8,711 nt of DNA from Accumulibacter sp. (GCA_031276375.1 JAISNE010000315.1:1-8711), one strand, 5' to 3'; positions 1 through 6,115 are shown, counted from the stretch's first letter. Made by a program: numbers and translations. The notes: generated from the letters alone by a model not told the origin.

Positions 1-72
1 CTCAATGCCGTGTTATCTGAATCGCGCTTGGTAGCGATCAGAGATTTACCTCGACCGTCGTATAGGTCAAAC

Positions 73-115
73 CTCGGTGAGTCCCCCGGCAAAGCCGGGG
101 GCTTACCTCACTGAG
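73..115. repeat. Bipartite inverted repeat with GC-rich hairpin
   Basis: The core is a perfect 8-bp stem, CCCCCGGC (83-90) and GCCGGGGG (94-101), with an AAA loop. It is flanked by a second pair of arms, CTCGGTGAG (73-81) and CTCACTGAG (107-115), complementary at 8 of 9 positions. No T-run follows on either strand, so it is a poor intrinsic terminator. It looks more like a REP-type palindrome or the end of a decayed mobile element. The reading frame open from position 1 to 114 runs straight through the hairpin and shows no recognisable domain, so no gene is called there. Confidence 0.6.
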
Positions 116-213
116 TTAATTAGGGTTAATTTATAATGGAATTGCTATACGGAGAGTATCTGGAAGCAAAACGCCTGGGGCGTGATGGACTTCGTATGAC
201 AAGGTCGTCACGA
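116..213. other. Unassigned stretch between palindrome and vapC end
   Basis: No convincing gene. A 26-codon frame starts at ATG 136 and ends before TAA 214-216, but it lacks a Shine-Dalgarno sequence and resembles no family I know. The hexamer TATAAT (132-137) is a perfect -10 match but no good -35 stands 16-18 bp upstream of it. A short imperfect inverted repeat (CGTGA 181-185 with TCACG 208-212, inner GAC/GTC) suggests some local structure. Nothing stronger can be supported. Confidence 0.3.
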
Positions 214-245
214 TAAAAATACGAGGCCGGGGAACCGGTCGCGAT
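214..245 (-). terminator. Candidate intrinsic terminator of vapBC
   Basis: Read on the minus strand, about 25 bp past the vapC stop, a stem with core CCGG-TTCC-CCGG and further outer pairs broken by two mismatches is followed directly by TATTTTTAT. Placement and the T-rich tail fit a Rho-independent terminator for the convergent-facing vapBC operon. The stem is short and imperfect, so the call is moderate. Confidence 0.42.
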
Positions 246-270
246 GATGCTTGCTTCTTTCCGTTGCCGA

Positions 271-702
271 TCAAATCAGCGGGTTACGCACACGCAAGGC
301 GGGGAAGCGGCTGAAATCCCGGTCGGCACTCCATAGTTCATGGATACCGTGCGAGAGACACAAAGCGGCAATGCGGACATCATGCACCATCGGGCCTTGC
401 AGTTTTGCCTTGCCGATCAGGTCGCGCAGGCGCGGCCAATGCGTTTCGTCTTCCGACAATAGAGGCAGCGTGGGCGATTCCATCCAGGCATCGATCTGGG
501 CGATGGCCTCATCCACCATGCTCGGCGGCGAAAACACACGCGGATGGGTCACGATGGCGAAGAATTCATGCAGGCAAGGCCAAGGGATGGCCCAGTTTGC
601 CTTGCCTTCGGCCAGCAGGGAGACAGTCCGTTTTGCGGCGGCATGAAAAGGAGAGTCTCTACGGTGCATGTATACCAGCAGGTTGGTGTCCAGCGCAATC
701 AT
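271..702 (-). CDS. vapC: VapC-family PIN-domain ribonuclease toxin
   Basis: A 143-aa PIN-domain protein, the toxin of a type II toxin-antitoxin pair. VapC toxins are Mg2+-dependent endoribonucleases that cut RNAs such as initiator tRNA or rRNA when released from the antitoxin. The N-terminus starts directly with the PIN signature (MIALDTNLLVY, Asp5). The other expected acidic residues are Glu46 (in CLHEFF), Asp108 (in VHDVRIAALC) and Asp127 with Asp129 (in SADRDFSRF). The set is complete, so the enzyme looks intact, and length is normal for the family. The start codon (700-702) overlaps the stop of the upstream antitoxin as ATGA, indicating translational coupling. The RNA target cannot be read from the sequence. 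The assignment to the PIN/VapC family is strong; toxicity itself is inferred. Confidence 0.93.
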   Translation of the reverse strand: MIALDTNLLVYMHRRDSPFHAAAKRTVSLLAEGKANWAIPWPCLHEFFAIVTHPRVFSPPSMVDEAIAQIDAWMESPTLPLLSEDETHWPRLRDLIGKAKLQGPMVHDVRIAALCLSHGIHELWSADRDFSRFPALRVRNPLI

Positions 703-944
703 GCATCACGCCGTCCGTAGACGGCGTCGCGAATATGCTCCCATGAGGCATTCCGGAATTCCGGCGTCAGGCCATGGCCCCCGACGCTCTCATCCCGCAG
801 CTTGAACGCCGGTTTGTTCTTCTCGTCCGCCAGCACGCGGCGTAGTCCCATCTCGACGAGCGCCTTCAATGTCGTGTGCTCGGCTTTAGCATAACGCTTT
901 GCTTCGGCAAAAAGACCGGATGGAATTTCAACGGTGGTCTTCAT
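699..944 (-). CDS. vapB: VapB-family antitoxin
   Basis: An 81-aa antitoxin partnering the downstream VapC. The N-terminal part (MKTTVEIPSGLFAEAKRYA, then TTLKALVEMGLRRVL) has the pattern of a ribbon-helix-helix DNA-binding domain: a short beta strand and two helices. The C-terminal part (about residues 45-81, with GGHGLTPEF and SWEHIRDAVYGRR) is the usual toxin-wrapping tail of this VapB type. I chose the ATG at 942-944 because this start gives the standard family N-terminus. The open frame continues 51 codons upstream to 1097, but that stretch runs through the operator-like palindromes and a dispersed repeat and is not protein-like. VapB and the VapBC complex normally repress their own promoter, and palindromes sit just upstream at 967-992. 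Confidence 0.9.
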   Translation of the reverse strand: MKTTVEIPSGLFAEAKRYAKAEHTTLKALVEMGLRRVLADEKNKPAFKLRDESVGGHGLTPEFRNASWEHIRDAVYGRRDA

Positions 945-966
945 GGATGAGGTTCCATCTTTTACG

Positions 967-992
967 ATATGGGGGACCATATTACCAATATG
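967..992 (-). promoter_or_regulatory. Overlapping inverted repeats, likely vapBC operator
   Basis: Two perfect 6-bp inverted repeats share bases: ATATGG-4 nt-CCATAT (967-982) and CATATT-3 nt-AATATG (978-992). They lie 23-48 bp upstream of the vapB start, where the promoter is expected. Ribbon-helix-helix antitoxins bind such repeated AT-rich palindromes to autoregulate. A clear -35/-10 pair was not found, so only the operator role is proposed. Confidence 0.55.
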
Positions 993-1011
993 CGCGGCCA
1001 AAGAAATAGCC

Positions 1012-1100
1012 CGCATGGGTTGGAGCGAGCAAAGCAAACCCCAACGCAAAGCGGGTAAGCCATTTGATGTTGGGGTTCGCAAGCTCACCCAACCCATGCG
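1012..1100. repeat. Long imperfect inverted repeat (MITE-like)
   Basis: The ends are perfect 12-bp inverted arms: CGCATGGGTTGG (1012-1023) and CCAACCCATGCG (1089-1100). Inside are a second perfect 9-bp pair, AACCCCAAC (1037-1045) and GTTGGGGTT (1069-1077), and partly matching bases between. The whole could fold as one hairpin of about 89 nt. Its make-up resembles the 'TGGGTTGG...CCAACCCA' dispersed repeats common in proteobacterial intergenic DNA. No transposase is attached. Confidence 0.65.
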
Positions 1101-1102
1101 GA

Positions 1103-1196
1103 CAGAGGACAGATGACGGAAGACAGAGGACAGTCGATTACCGGCGCTGTGCGCCGCAAATATGACTGTCTTCGGTCATCTGTCATCTGTCCTCTG
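1103..1196. repeat. 'CAGAGGACAG' inverted repeat with central hairpin
   Basis: Perfect 15-bp terminal arms, CAGAGGACAGATGAC (1103-1117) and GTCATCTGTCCTCTG (1182-1196), enclose a 6-bp hairpin CGGCGC-TGT-GCGCCG (1142-1156). The arms contain short tandem variants of the AGAGGAC / AGATGAC unit, and the two arms differ in which variant is doubled, which suggests slippage. A fragment of the same motif (CAGAGGACAGAGTC) recurs at 2695-2708. Most likely a dispersed non-coding repeat. Confidence 0.65.
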
Positions 1197-1224
1197 GATT
1201 GCCACGCCGCCCGAGCAATGACGG
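1194..1224. repeat. Fragment of 'CGTCATTGC...GGCAATCC' dispersed repeat
   Basis: Read on the minus strand this segment begins CGTCATTGC and ends GGCAATCCAG. That is the layout of a short dispersed palindromic repeat seen widely in proteobacterial intergenic regions. It abuts and slightly overlaps the preceding repeat, so repeats have been nested or stacked here. Confidence 0.4.
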
Positions 1225-1588
1225 CGCGGTCAAACCCTCGTGACACGCCAAAAAATGACCGGAATCCCGACACGTCGGACTTGCGTATCGGCGGCCTGTT
1301 GAACCAAATTTGGCAGCGAACCCGGAAGCCCGCCTTTCAGCACGCAATGAACCCAAGCAATTCCTCAACATTCGATTTACAATTTCTTCCGTGGGCAGGG
1401 CTTGGCTCCTTCGACGTTTTGTCGGCGAAAAGCCGGTTCCATCGCTTCCATGCTTGCGTTTCATGTTTCAAATCATCGGGGTGACTCTATCATCCAAGGG
1501 GAAACCCCGGCCTCCGACCGCGTGATTTCACGCGCCTTTGCGATCTTGTCTGTTTTTCGTGCTGTTTCAACCACAAGGAGTTCGACTC
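1225..1588. other. Non-coding leader of the DUF4214 gene with short palindromes
   Basis: No gene is supported; frames open here match no family. Visible elements are palindromes CCGAC-AC-GTCGG (1267-1278) and CCAAATTTGG (1304-1313), a GGGG-AAA-CCCC hairpin (1498-1508) and the 16-nt palindrome CGCGTGA-TT-TCACGCG (1519-1534). The last lies 55-70 bp before the DUF4214 start and is the best operator candidate. A lone TACAAT (1378-1383) could be a -10, but no good -35 accompanies it. Confidence 0.35.
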
Positions 1589-1669
1589 ATGGGACTGACA
1601 ATCATTCCACACTTTCCTGGCGCCGACCGCGAGCTTCAACCACAAGAAGTTCGACTCATGGCACTGACA
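1566..1669 (+). repeat. Duplicated ribosome-binding site and start codon
   Basis: Two 35-bp copies (1566-1600 and 1635-1669) differ at only two bases and are offset by 69 bp, exactly 23 codons. Each carries the Shine-Dalgarno region, an 8-nt spacer TTCGACTC and an ATG. The first copy has AAGGAG (1575-1580), a strong site. The second has AAGAAG (1644-1649), weakened by one base change. The other change converts the second codon from Gly to Ala. Both ATGs are in one frame. Confidence 0.85.
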
Positions 1670-2671
1670 CCACAAGAGGTACAAGAAGTCTATATCGCGC
1701 TGTTCAATCGTCCGGCGGACGTAACCGGCTTCGACTACGCCACGACGGAGTTTTCGGGAGACGCGGAAAGCTTGTGTAACCAGATCGTGGCGTCTCCCGA
1801 ATTCGAGAACCTCTACCCAGGCGCCAGTCCTGTCGAAGTCGTGACCAGCGTTTATCTCAATCTGTTTGCCCGCCAGCCGGACGGCGATGGACTTGAGCAT
1901 TGGGTCAAATCGATCACCGACGGCGTCAACACCATCGGCACCGTCGCCTATCGAATCCTGATGGGCGCCAATGCCGCCTCCCAGGACGGAGCCATCATCA
2001 ACAACAAGGTGGCCGCGGCGAACGAATTCACCAGCTACCTGAAGAACCATCCGGAAGCGAGCAATGCGTATGTCGGTGACGGCGCGGTCGCCATCGCCAG
2101 GGCGTGGCTCGCCACGATCGACGATCCCGGCGCCGGCAAAAAGGACGCCGCGCTCGGCGCGATCCCCGGTGTTGCGGAAGATCTGATCGACGCTGCCGGC
2201 GGCGGCGATCTCGATTCCGACGCCGGATACATCAACGATCTGGAGTCACTCGTTAGGGATTTGTACGCAGCCCTCACCCTCAAACGGGTCGAAAACAGTC
2301 TTGTCGTCACGCTTGACCCCGATTCCCCGGACGATAGCACCATCATCATCCCCAATTTTTACACGGCGACGGGCGCCAGAGGCGCGGAAGTCATCGAAAC
2401 ATTCCGGGGGACGGGCTTTAATGATATTGGGAGCATAGAAGACCTGTGGGAGGTTGTGAAATCGCTGACCGAGGGCGCCCCCGCCATCAATCTCCCCCCG
2501 CACATCATGGCTATGTTCCTGCTGGCCCAGCGAGAGTCGACGGCGGAATGGACCGCCGATGAGATATTCGCGCCTGGAGACGCGGCGGGAGCCGAAGGGT
2601 CGATCGGCTTGGTGGGCGTGGCGGATCCGCTGGCCGATGGCGGCGGCGCTTTCCTGGAGTCTGTCCTGTAA
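1589..2671 (+). CDS. DUF4214 domain protein, probably exported
   Basis: A 360-aa protein whose N-terminal third holds two DUF4214-like helical units. One runs from about residue 28 to 75 (TPQEVQEVYIALFNRPAD), the other from about 82 to 150 (VEVVTSVYLNLFARQPDG, then HWVKSIT). This domain is common at the start of S-layer-like and type I-secreted surface proteins of proteobacteria; its function is unknown. There is no Sec signal peptide and no membrane segment. No RTX nonapeptides were seen, but the rest is acidic and Gly/Ala/Asp-rich and ends in a hydrophobic tail (FLESVL), compatible with type I export; that is inference. I chose ATG 1589 for its AAGGAG site. ATG 1658 (337 aa) gives the usual family N-terminus MALTPQEVQ and may also be used, as the 69 bp between them are an in-frame duplication. 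No secretion genes lie nearby. Confidence 0.75.
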   Translation: MGLTIIPHFPGADRELQPQEVRLMALTPQEVQEVYIALFNRPADVTGFDYATTEFSGDAESLCNQIVASPEFENLYPGASPVEVVTSVYLNLFARQPDGDGLEHWVKSITDGVNTIGTVAYRILMGANAASQDGAIINNKVAAANEFTSYLKNHPEASNAYVGDGAVAIARAWLATIDDPGAGKKDAALGAIPGVAEDLIDAAGGGDLDSDAGYINDLESLVRDLYAALTLKRVENSLVVTLDPDSPDDSTIIIPNFYTATGARGAEVIETFRGTGFNDIGSIEDLWEVVKSLTEGAPAINLPPHIMAMFLLAQRESTAEWTADEIFAPGDAAGAEGSIGLVGVADPLADGGGAFLESVL

Positions 2672-2862
2672 ACCCGACGGCGCGGGATGAGGGGCAGAGG
2701 ACAGAGTCTGATGTTTCCCCTCAAATTCATGAAGAATTCATGAAAAGAGGGAAGGTTTGAGAGTCTGCCATGGCAAACAGAGGAGAGCATTTCCGGGAGA
2801 GGAAAGGGAAAGCCAATTTCCGATTGTTTCACGCCAACCGATGCGCGCTGTTCCCCCCCGTG
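2672..2862. other. Intergenic: 11-bp tandem repeat, no clear terminator
   Basis: No gene supported. A tandem pair AATTCATGAAG / AATTCATGAAA fills 2724-2745; each unit contains the palindrome TTCATGAA. GAGGGG (2689-2694) and CCCCTC (2717-2722) could pair across a 22-nt loop as a weak stem after the DUF4214 stop, but no T-run follows. A piece of the CAGAGGACAG repeat sits at 2695-2708. Confidence 0.4.
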
Positions 2863-2939
2863 CCCGTCATTCCCGCGCAGGCGGGAATCCAGCCGTCCGC
2901 CGCCTTTTCTGGATTCTAAGCTTGCGCGGGAATGACGGG
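2863..2939. repeat. dRS3-like palindromic dispersed repeat
   Basis: Perfect 17-bp arms at 2863-2879 and 2923-2939 (outer part CCCGTCATTCCCGCG / CGCGGGAATGACGGG), with a second 8-bp pair inside, GAATCCAG (2885-2892) and CTGGATTC (2909-2916). The left arm plus adjoining bases, 2869-2888, reads ATTCCC-8 nt-GGGAAT, the consensus of the neisserial dRS3 repeat. The full unit is the widespread proteobacterial 'GTCATTCCCGCG' hairpin. On either strand it would form a strong RNA stem. Confidence 0.8.
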
Positions 2940-3339
2940 TATTTTGACCGCCTCGTCTTAAAAAAAGCGAGGGAGACGCATGAAAGCATGGCCTGATACC
3001 AGGTTCGCTCAATAGGCCGTCAATATTCCAGTCTGACGTGTCAAGATTTCAGTCATTTGTTTTATCACGATGGTTTGGCGGCAACTTGTATTCAGTCTCT
3101 CCATGAAACGCTTGTCGTGGCGGCAGTCATCGGCGCGCCTGGTTTTGCAATGACCCGCCATGAACCGTATTGTCCGCGGACATCGGGTTTGGTAAAAAAC
3201 ATCTTCAGGGGATACGCAAAAGTAGCGCGACCACCTGTCATGACAGGGCATATCAATATCGAAATAACTTCGTTCTAATGCCGGAAACCATACGTTAGCC
3301 TGTGGGCCTCCTGGAAATCTCTCTGGGGAGTAACTTGCC
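2940..3339. other. Upstream region of the gntR operon
   Basis: About 400 nt without a convincing gene. Frames on both strands here have no SD, no family resemblance and biased-looking composition. The region is less GC-rich than the genes to its right, as expected for a promoter region. It holds the 14-bp palindrome at 3234-3247, a CGAA-5 nt-TTCG repeat (3260-3272), a possible -10 TCTAAT (3274-3279) lacking a good -35, and the gntR ribosome-binding site GGGGAG (3325-3330), 9 nt from the ATG. Confidence 0.4.
3234..3247 (+). promoter_or_regulatory. Palindrome CCTGTCATGACAGG, candidate GntR operator
   Basis: A perfect 14-bp palindrome about 93 bp upstream of the gntR start. Its core is GT-4 nt-AC, the half-site spacing of HutC-type operators (GT-N-TA-N-AC), except that the centre is AT rather than TA. 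A HutC-type regulator is encoded immediately downstream, so autoregulation of the regulator and the redox operon through this site is a reasonable inference. Confidence 0.5.
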
Positions 3340-4098
3340 ATGACCGATTATCAACAGTGGCCTCCGGCGTCCCGCGAACAACGCCCCTGGCCGCTTTATG
3401 CCCAGATCAAGGATGCGTTGCGCGAAGAGATTTGCAACGGCAACCTGAGACAACACGAGCGCATCCCGTCGGAAAGTGAATTGGGCAGGCTTTACAAGGC
3501 CAGCCGCATCACGGTGCGCCGGGCCTTGAGCGATCTGGAGAACGAACAACTGATCTTCAAGGTCGCCGGGAAAGGCGCTTTCGTGGCAAAACCACGTCCA
3601 TTCCAGAAAAGCGAACGTCTCCAGGGTTTCGGCGAGGCCATGCAGAACCTGGGAATCACGGTCACCAATCGGGTGGTGAGTTTCGCCCCCATCGCCGCCC
3701 CGCCGGACGTGGCCGCGCGCCTGCAAGTTTCCGACGGCAGCCCGCTGATCGAGATACGCCGCACACGTTACGCCGACGGCAATCCTGTTTCGTTTGATGT
3801 GACCTACGTGCGGCGTGTTCTCGGCGAGCGTCTGGCGCGCGAGGATCTGGTCAAACGGGATATTTTCCTGATTATCGAAAACGATTATGCCACGCCCTTG
3901 GCATATGCCGACCTGATGGTCGATGCCGTATCCGCCGATGCCGTTCTTGCCGCGCAACTCGGTGTCTCCATCGGCGCGCCGATCCTGCGCTGCGAACGCC
4001 TGACCTGGACCACCGCCGGAGAACCCATCGATTTCGAATATCTGTACTACCGGAACAATGCTTTTCGCTATCAGCTGCGCGCCAGTCGCGGCCGATAG
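3340..4098 (+). CDS. GntR-family (HutC subfamily) transcriptional regulator
   Basis: A 252-aa regulator. Residues about 18-83 form the GntR winged helix-turn-helix (PLYAQIKDALREEI, the typical IPSESELGRLY recognition region, ITVRRALSDLENEQLI, and the wing GKGAFVA). Residues about 95-245 form a UTRA effector-binding domain (RLQGFGEAMQNLG, LIEIRRTRYADGNPVSF, LRCERLTW, and FEYLYYRNNAFRYQL near the end), which marks the HutC subfamily. Such proteins are usually repressors relieved by a small ligand, often a substrate or intermediate of the adjacent pathway. The gene lies 40 nt upstream of the flavoprotein gene on the same strand, so it probably controls, and may be co-transcribed with, the redox genes. 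SD GGGGAG at 9 nt supports the start. The ligand is unknown; it should point to the pathway substrate. Confidence 0.93.
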   Translation: MTDYQQWPPASREQRPWPLYAQIKDALREEICNGNLRQHERIPSESELGRLYKASRITVRRALSDLENEQLIFKVAGKGAFVAKPRPFQKSERLQGFGEAMQNLGITVTNRVVSFAPIAAPPDVAARLQVSDGSPLIEIRRTRYADGNPVSFDVTYVRRVLGERLAREDLVKRDIFLIIENDYATPLAYADLMVDAVSADAVLAAQLGVSIGAPILRCERLTWTTAGEPIDFEYLYYRNNAFRYQLRASRGR

Positions 4099-4138
4099 CG
4101 ATGGCGTATCGAACCCCTAATGGAATGGGACGAGGTTA

Positions 4139-5878
4139 ATGGAAACCAAAAACATCGAGGTTGACATTCTGGTGATCGGTGGCGGCACCGCCGGGCCGAT
4201 AGCCGCGATCAAGGCCAAGGCCAAGGCGCCCGATCTCAGGGTGCTGCTGCTGGACAAGGCCAATGTGAAGCGCAGCGGCGCGATCACCGAGGGGATGGAC
4301 AGCGTGAATAACGCCATCATTCCCGGTTATGCCACGCCGGAACAATATGTTCGGGAAATCACCATCGCCAACGACGGCATCGTGAATCAGCGCACGATAA
4401 TGGCTTATGCCGCGCGCAGCTACGAAATGATCCGTGAGCTCGACGACTGGGGCGTCAAGTTCGAGAAGGACGAAACCGGCGATTATGCGGTCAAGAAAGT
4501 CCATCACCTGGGCTCTTATGTCCTGCCCATGCCAGAAGGATACAACGTCAAGAAGGTGATTTTTCGCCAGCTCAAGCGCCTTGGCGTCGAGATTTCCAAC
4601 CGTTTGACCGCCACGCGCCTGTTGACCGGAAAGGACGGCCGCATCGCTGGAACCGTCGCGCTCGACTCGCGTTCCGGAGATCTCGTGGTGGTGCGCGCGC
4701 GCGCGGTGGTGTTGTGTACCGGCGCGGCGGGGCGTTTGGGCCTGCCGGCGTCGGGTTATCTGTTCGGTACTTACGAAAACCCGAATAACGCGGGCGACGG
4801 TTATAGCATGGCCTACCATGCGGGAGCGGAACTGTCCGGGCTGGAATGCTTTCAAATCAATCCGCTGATCAAGGACTACAACGGTCCGGCCTGCGCCTAC
4901 GTGACCGGCCCCTTCGGCGGCTACACGGTCAATGCCCGTGGGGAACGCTTCATCAAAAGCGATTACTGGAGCGGCCAGATGATGTTCGAGTTCTGGCGCG
5001 AGCTGGAAAGCGGCAACGGCCCGGTTTTCCTCAAGCTCGATCACCTTGCCGACGAGACCGTCACGCGCATCGAAAAGGTATTGCATATCACCGAGCGGCC
5101 TTCGCGCGGGCTGTTCCACAAGGGACGCGGTACCGATTACCGGAACGACCTCGTCGAAATGTATATCTCCGAAATCGGGTTGTGCGGCGGTCACAGTGCT
5201 TCGGGCGTGTGGGTGGACGAACATGCGCGCACGACGGTGCCCGGTCTCTACGCGGCGGGCGATTTGTGCAACGTGGCGCACAACTATATGCTCGGCGCGA
5301 TGGTGTTCGGGCAGATCGCCGGCGAGGACGCGGTCGATTATCTGGACGGACTGGCGTTCCCGGATCATGACGCGGAGCAGGTCGAACGCGAGCGCGCGCG
5401 CATCCTGGCCCCGCTCCTGCGGCAAAACGGCCTGCAGGCCAGCAAGGTCGAGTACAAGCTGCGGCGCTTGGTCAATGATTATCTGCAACCGCCCAAGGTC
5501 ACGCGCAAGATGGAAATTGGCCTCAGACGTTTTGCGGAAATCCGTGAGGATCTTCAGCATGTCAAGGCCGAGAACCCGCATGAACTGATGCGCGCCATGG
5601 AGGTTTTCGCCATTCTCGATTGCGCCGAACTGGCCGCGCTGGCTTCGCTGTACCGCACCGAAAGCCGCTGGGGGCTGTATCACTACCGAACCGATTTCCC
5701 CGAGCGCGATGACATCCGCTGGAACTGTTTCGTCGAAATGCGCAAGACATCGGAAGGGACTCCCGAATTGTTTACCCGCCCGGTCCCCGATTATCTCGTG
5801 CCAATCGGCGACGCCGAAAGGAACGCTTACAACGAGTTGCGCTTTGAAACTTCGCGTGTCCAAGGAACATCGACATGA
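4139..5878 (+). CDS. AprA-like FAD-dependent oxidoreductase subunit
   Basis: A 579-aa flavoprotein of the fumarate reductase/APS reductase alpha-subunit superfamily. The dinucleotide-binding motif VIGGGTAGP sits at 12-20, followed by an acidic strand end (LLLDKAN, 36-42). The second FAD contact region is PGLYAAGDLCN (368-378) with NYMLGAMVFGQIAG (382-395). The C-terminal helical domain has ESRWGLYHYRTDFPERDD (508-525), the family's substrate/FAD closing motif. At 43-57, VKRSGAITEGMDSVN matches the AprA type (RSGA, then Asn) and lacks the histidine that binds FAD covalently in SdhA/FrdA. So it is closer to AprA, though shorter than the usual 600-660 aa. No typical aprB, sat or qmo gene is in view; instead it overlaps the stop/start of a small ferredoxin gene. 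It is cytosolic, with no signal peptide. Substrate unknown: sulfur oxyanion chemistry is possible but unproven. SD GGGACGAGG precedes the ATG. Confidence 0.88.
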   Translation: METKNIEVDILVIGGGTAGPIAAIKAKAKAPDLRVLLLDKANVKRSGAITEGMDSVNNAIIPGYATPEQYVREITIANDGIVNQRTIMAYAARSYEMIRELDDWGVKFEKDETGDYAVKKVHHLGSYVLPMPEGYNVKKVIFRQLKRLGVEISNRLTATRLLTGKDGRIAGTVALDSRSGDLVVVRARAVVLCTGAAGRLGLPASGYLFGTYENPNNAGDGYSMAYHAGAELSGLECFQINPLIKDYNGPACAYVTGPFGGYTVNARGERFIKSDYWSGQMMFEFWRELESGNGPVFLKLDHLADETVTRIEKVLHITERPSRGLFHKGRGTDYRNDLVEMYISEIGLCGGHSASGVWVDEHARTTVPGLYAAGDLCNVAHNYMLGAMVFGQIAGEDAVDYLDGLAFPDHDAEQVERERARILAPLLRQNGLQASKVEYKLRRLVNDYLQPPKVTRKMEIGLRRFAEIREDLQHVKAENPHELMRAMEVFAILDCAELAALASLYRTESRWGLYHYRTDFPERDDIRWNCFVEMRKTSEGTPELFTRPVPDYLVPIGDAERNAYNELRFETSRVQGTST

Positions 5879-6111
5879 GTCTGACCAAGAACGACCAGAA
5901 TTTCGCTGTATCGATCATCGTCGATTACGACAAATGCATCGCCGGCAAGGGATGCCGCACCTGCATCGATGTCTGTCCGACCGACATCCTGAAACTCGAC
6001 CAGAACGGAAGGATCGTGATGACCTATGACGAGTGCTGGTATTGCCTGCCATGCCAGCAGGATTGTCCGACCAAGGCGATTCGCGTCGAGATGCCTTACC
6101 TGGTGCGCTGA
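5875..6111 (+). CDS. Small 2[4Fe-4S] ferredoxin-like subunit
   Basis: A 78-aa protein with eight cysteines in two cluster motifs: C21-x5-C27-x2-C30-x3-C34-P and C54-x2-C57-x2-C60-x3-C64-P. The second is a standard 4Fe-4S site; the first has a widened first gap (CIAGKGCRTCIDVCP), as in some AprB-like and special ferredoxins. Its start overlaps the flavoprotein stop (ATGA), with AAGGAA 7 nt upstream, so the two are translationally coupled and very likely form a complex in which this subunit takes the place of AprB, shuttling electrons to or from the FAD. It is about half the length of true AprB and has no C-terminal tail that would wrap the alpha subunit. No signal peptide; cytosolic. Confidence 0.92.
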   Translation: MSLTKNDQNFAVSIIVDYDKCIAGKGCRTCIDVCPTDILKLDQNGRIVMTYDECWYCLPCQQDCPTKAIRVEMPYLVR

Positions 6112-6115
6112 AGTC

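Noticed and set aside
945..1097. N-terminal extension of the antitoxin to an upstream ATG
   Set aside because: It would run through the operator palindromes and a dispersed repeat. The ATG at 942-944 gives the standard VapB start.
1103..1196. Possible CRISPR array from the recurring AGAGGAC units
   Set aside because: The units are in inverted rather than regular direct orientation, very short, and have no spacers.
1085..1525. Several 60-120 codon frames on both strands among the repeats
   Set aside because: They cross inverted repeats that are clearly non-coding and have no domain or SD.
3070..3100. Possible sigma-54 promoter near TTTGGCGGCAACTTGTA
   Set aside because: The -12 element does not match TTGC at the required spacing.
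3057..3278. 73-codon plus-strand frame upstream of gntR
   Set aside because: No SD, no family resemblance, and it covers the operator-like palindrome.
3009..3341. 110-codon minus-strand frame upstream of gntR
   Set aside because: It overlaps the gntR start, lacks an SD, resembles no family, and occupies the expected promoter region.
4136..5863. 575-codon open frame antisense to the AprA-like gene
   Set aside because: It mirrors the coding frame of a well-supported flavoprotein in GC-rich DNA, where antisense stops are rare. The translation has no recognisable domain and no ribosome-binding site.
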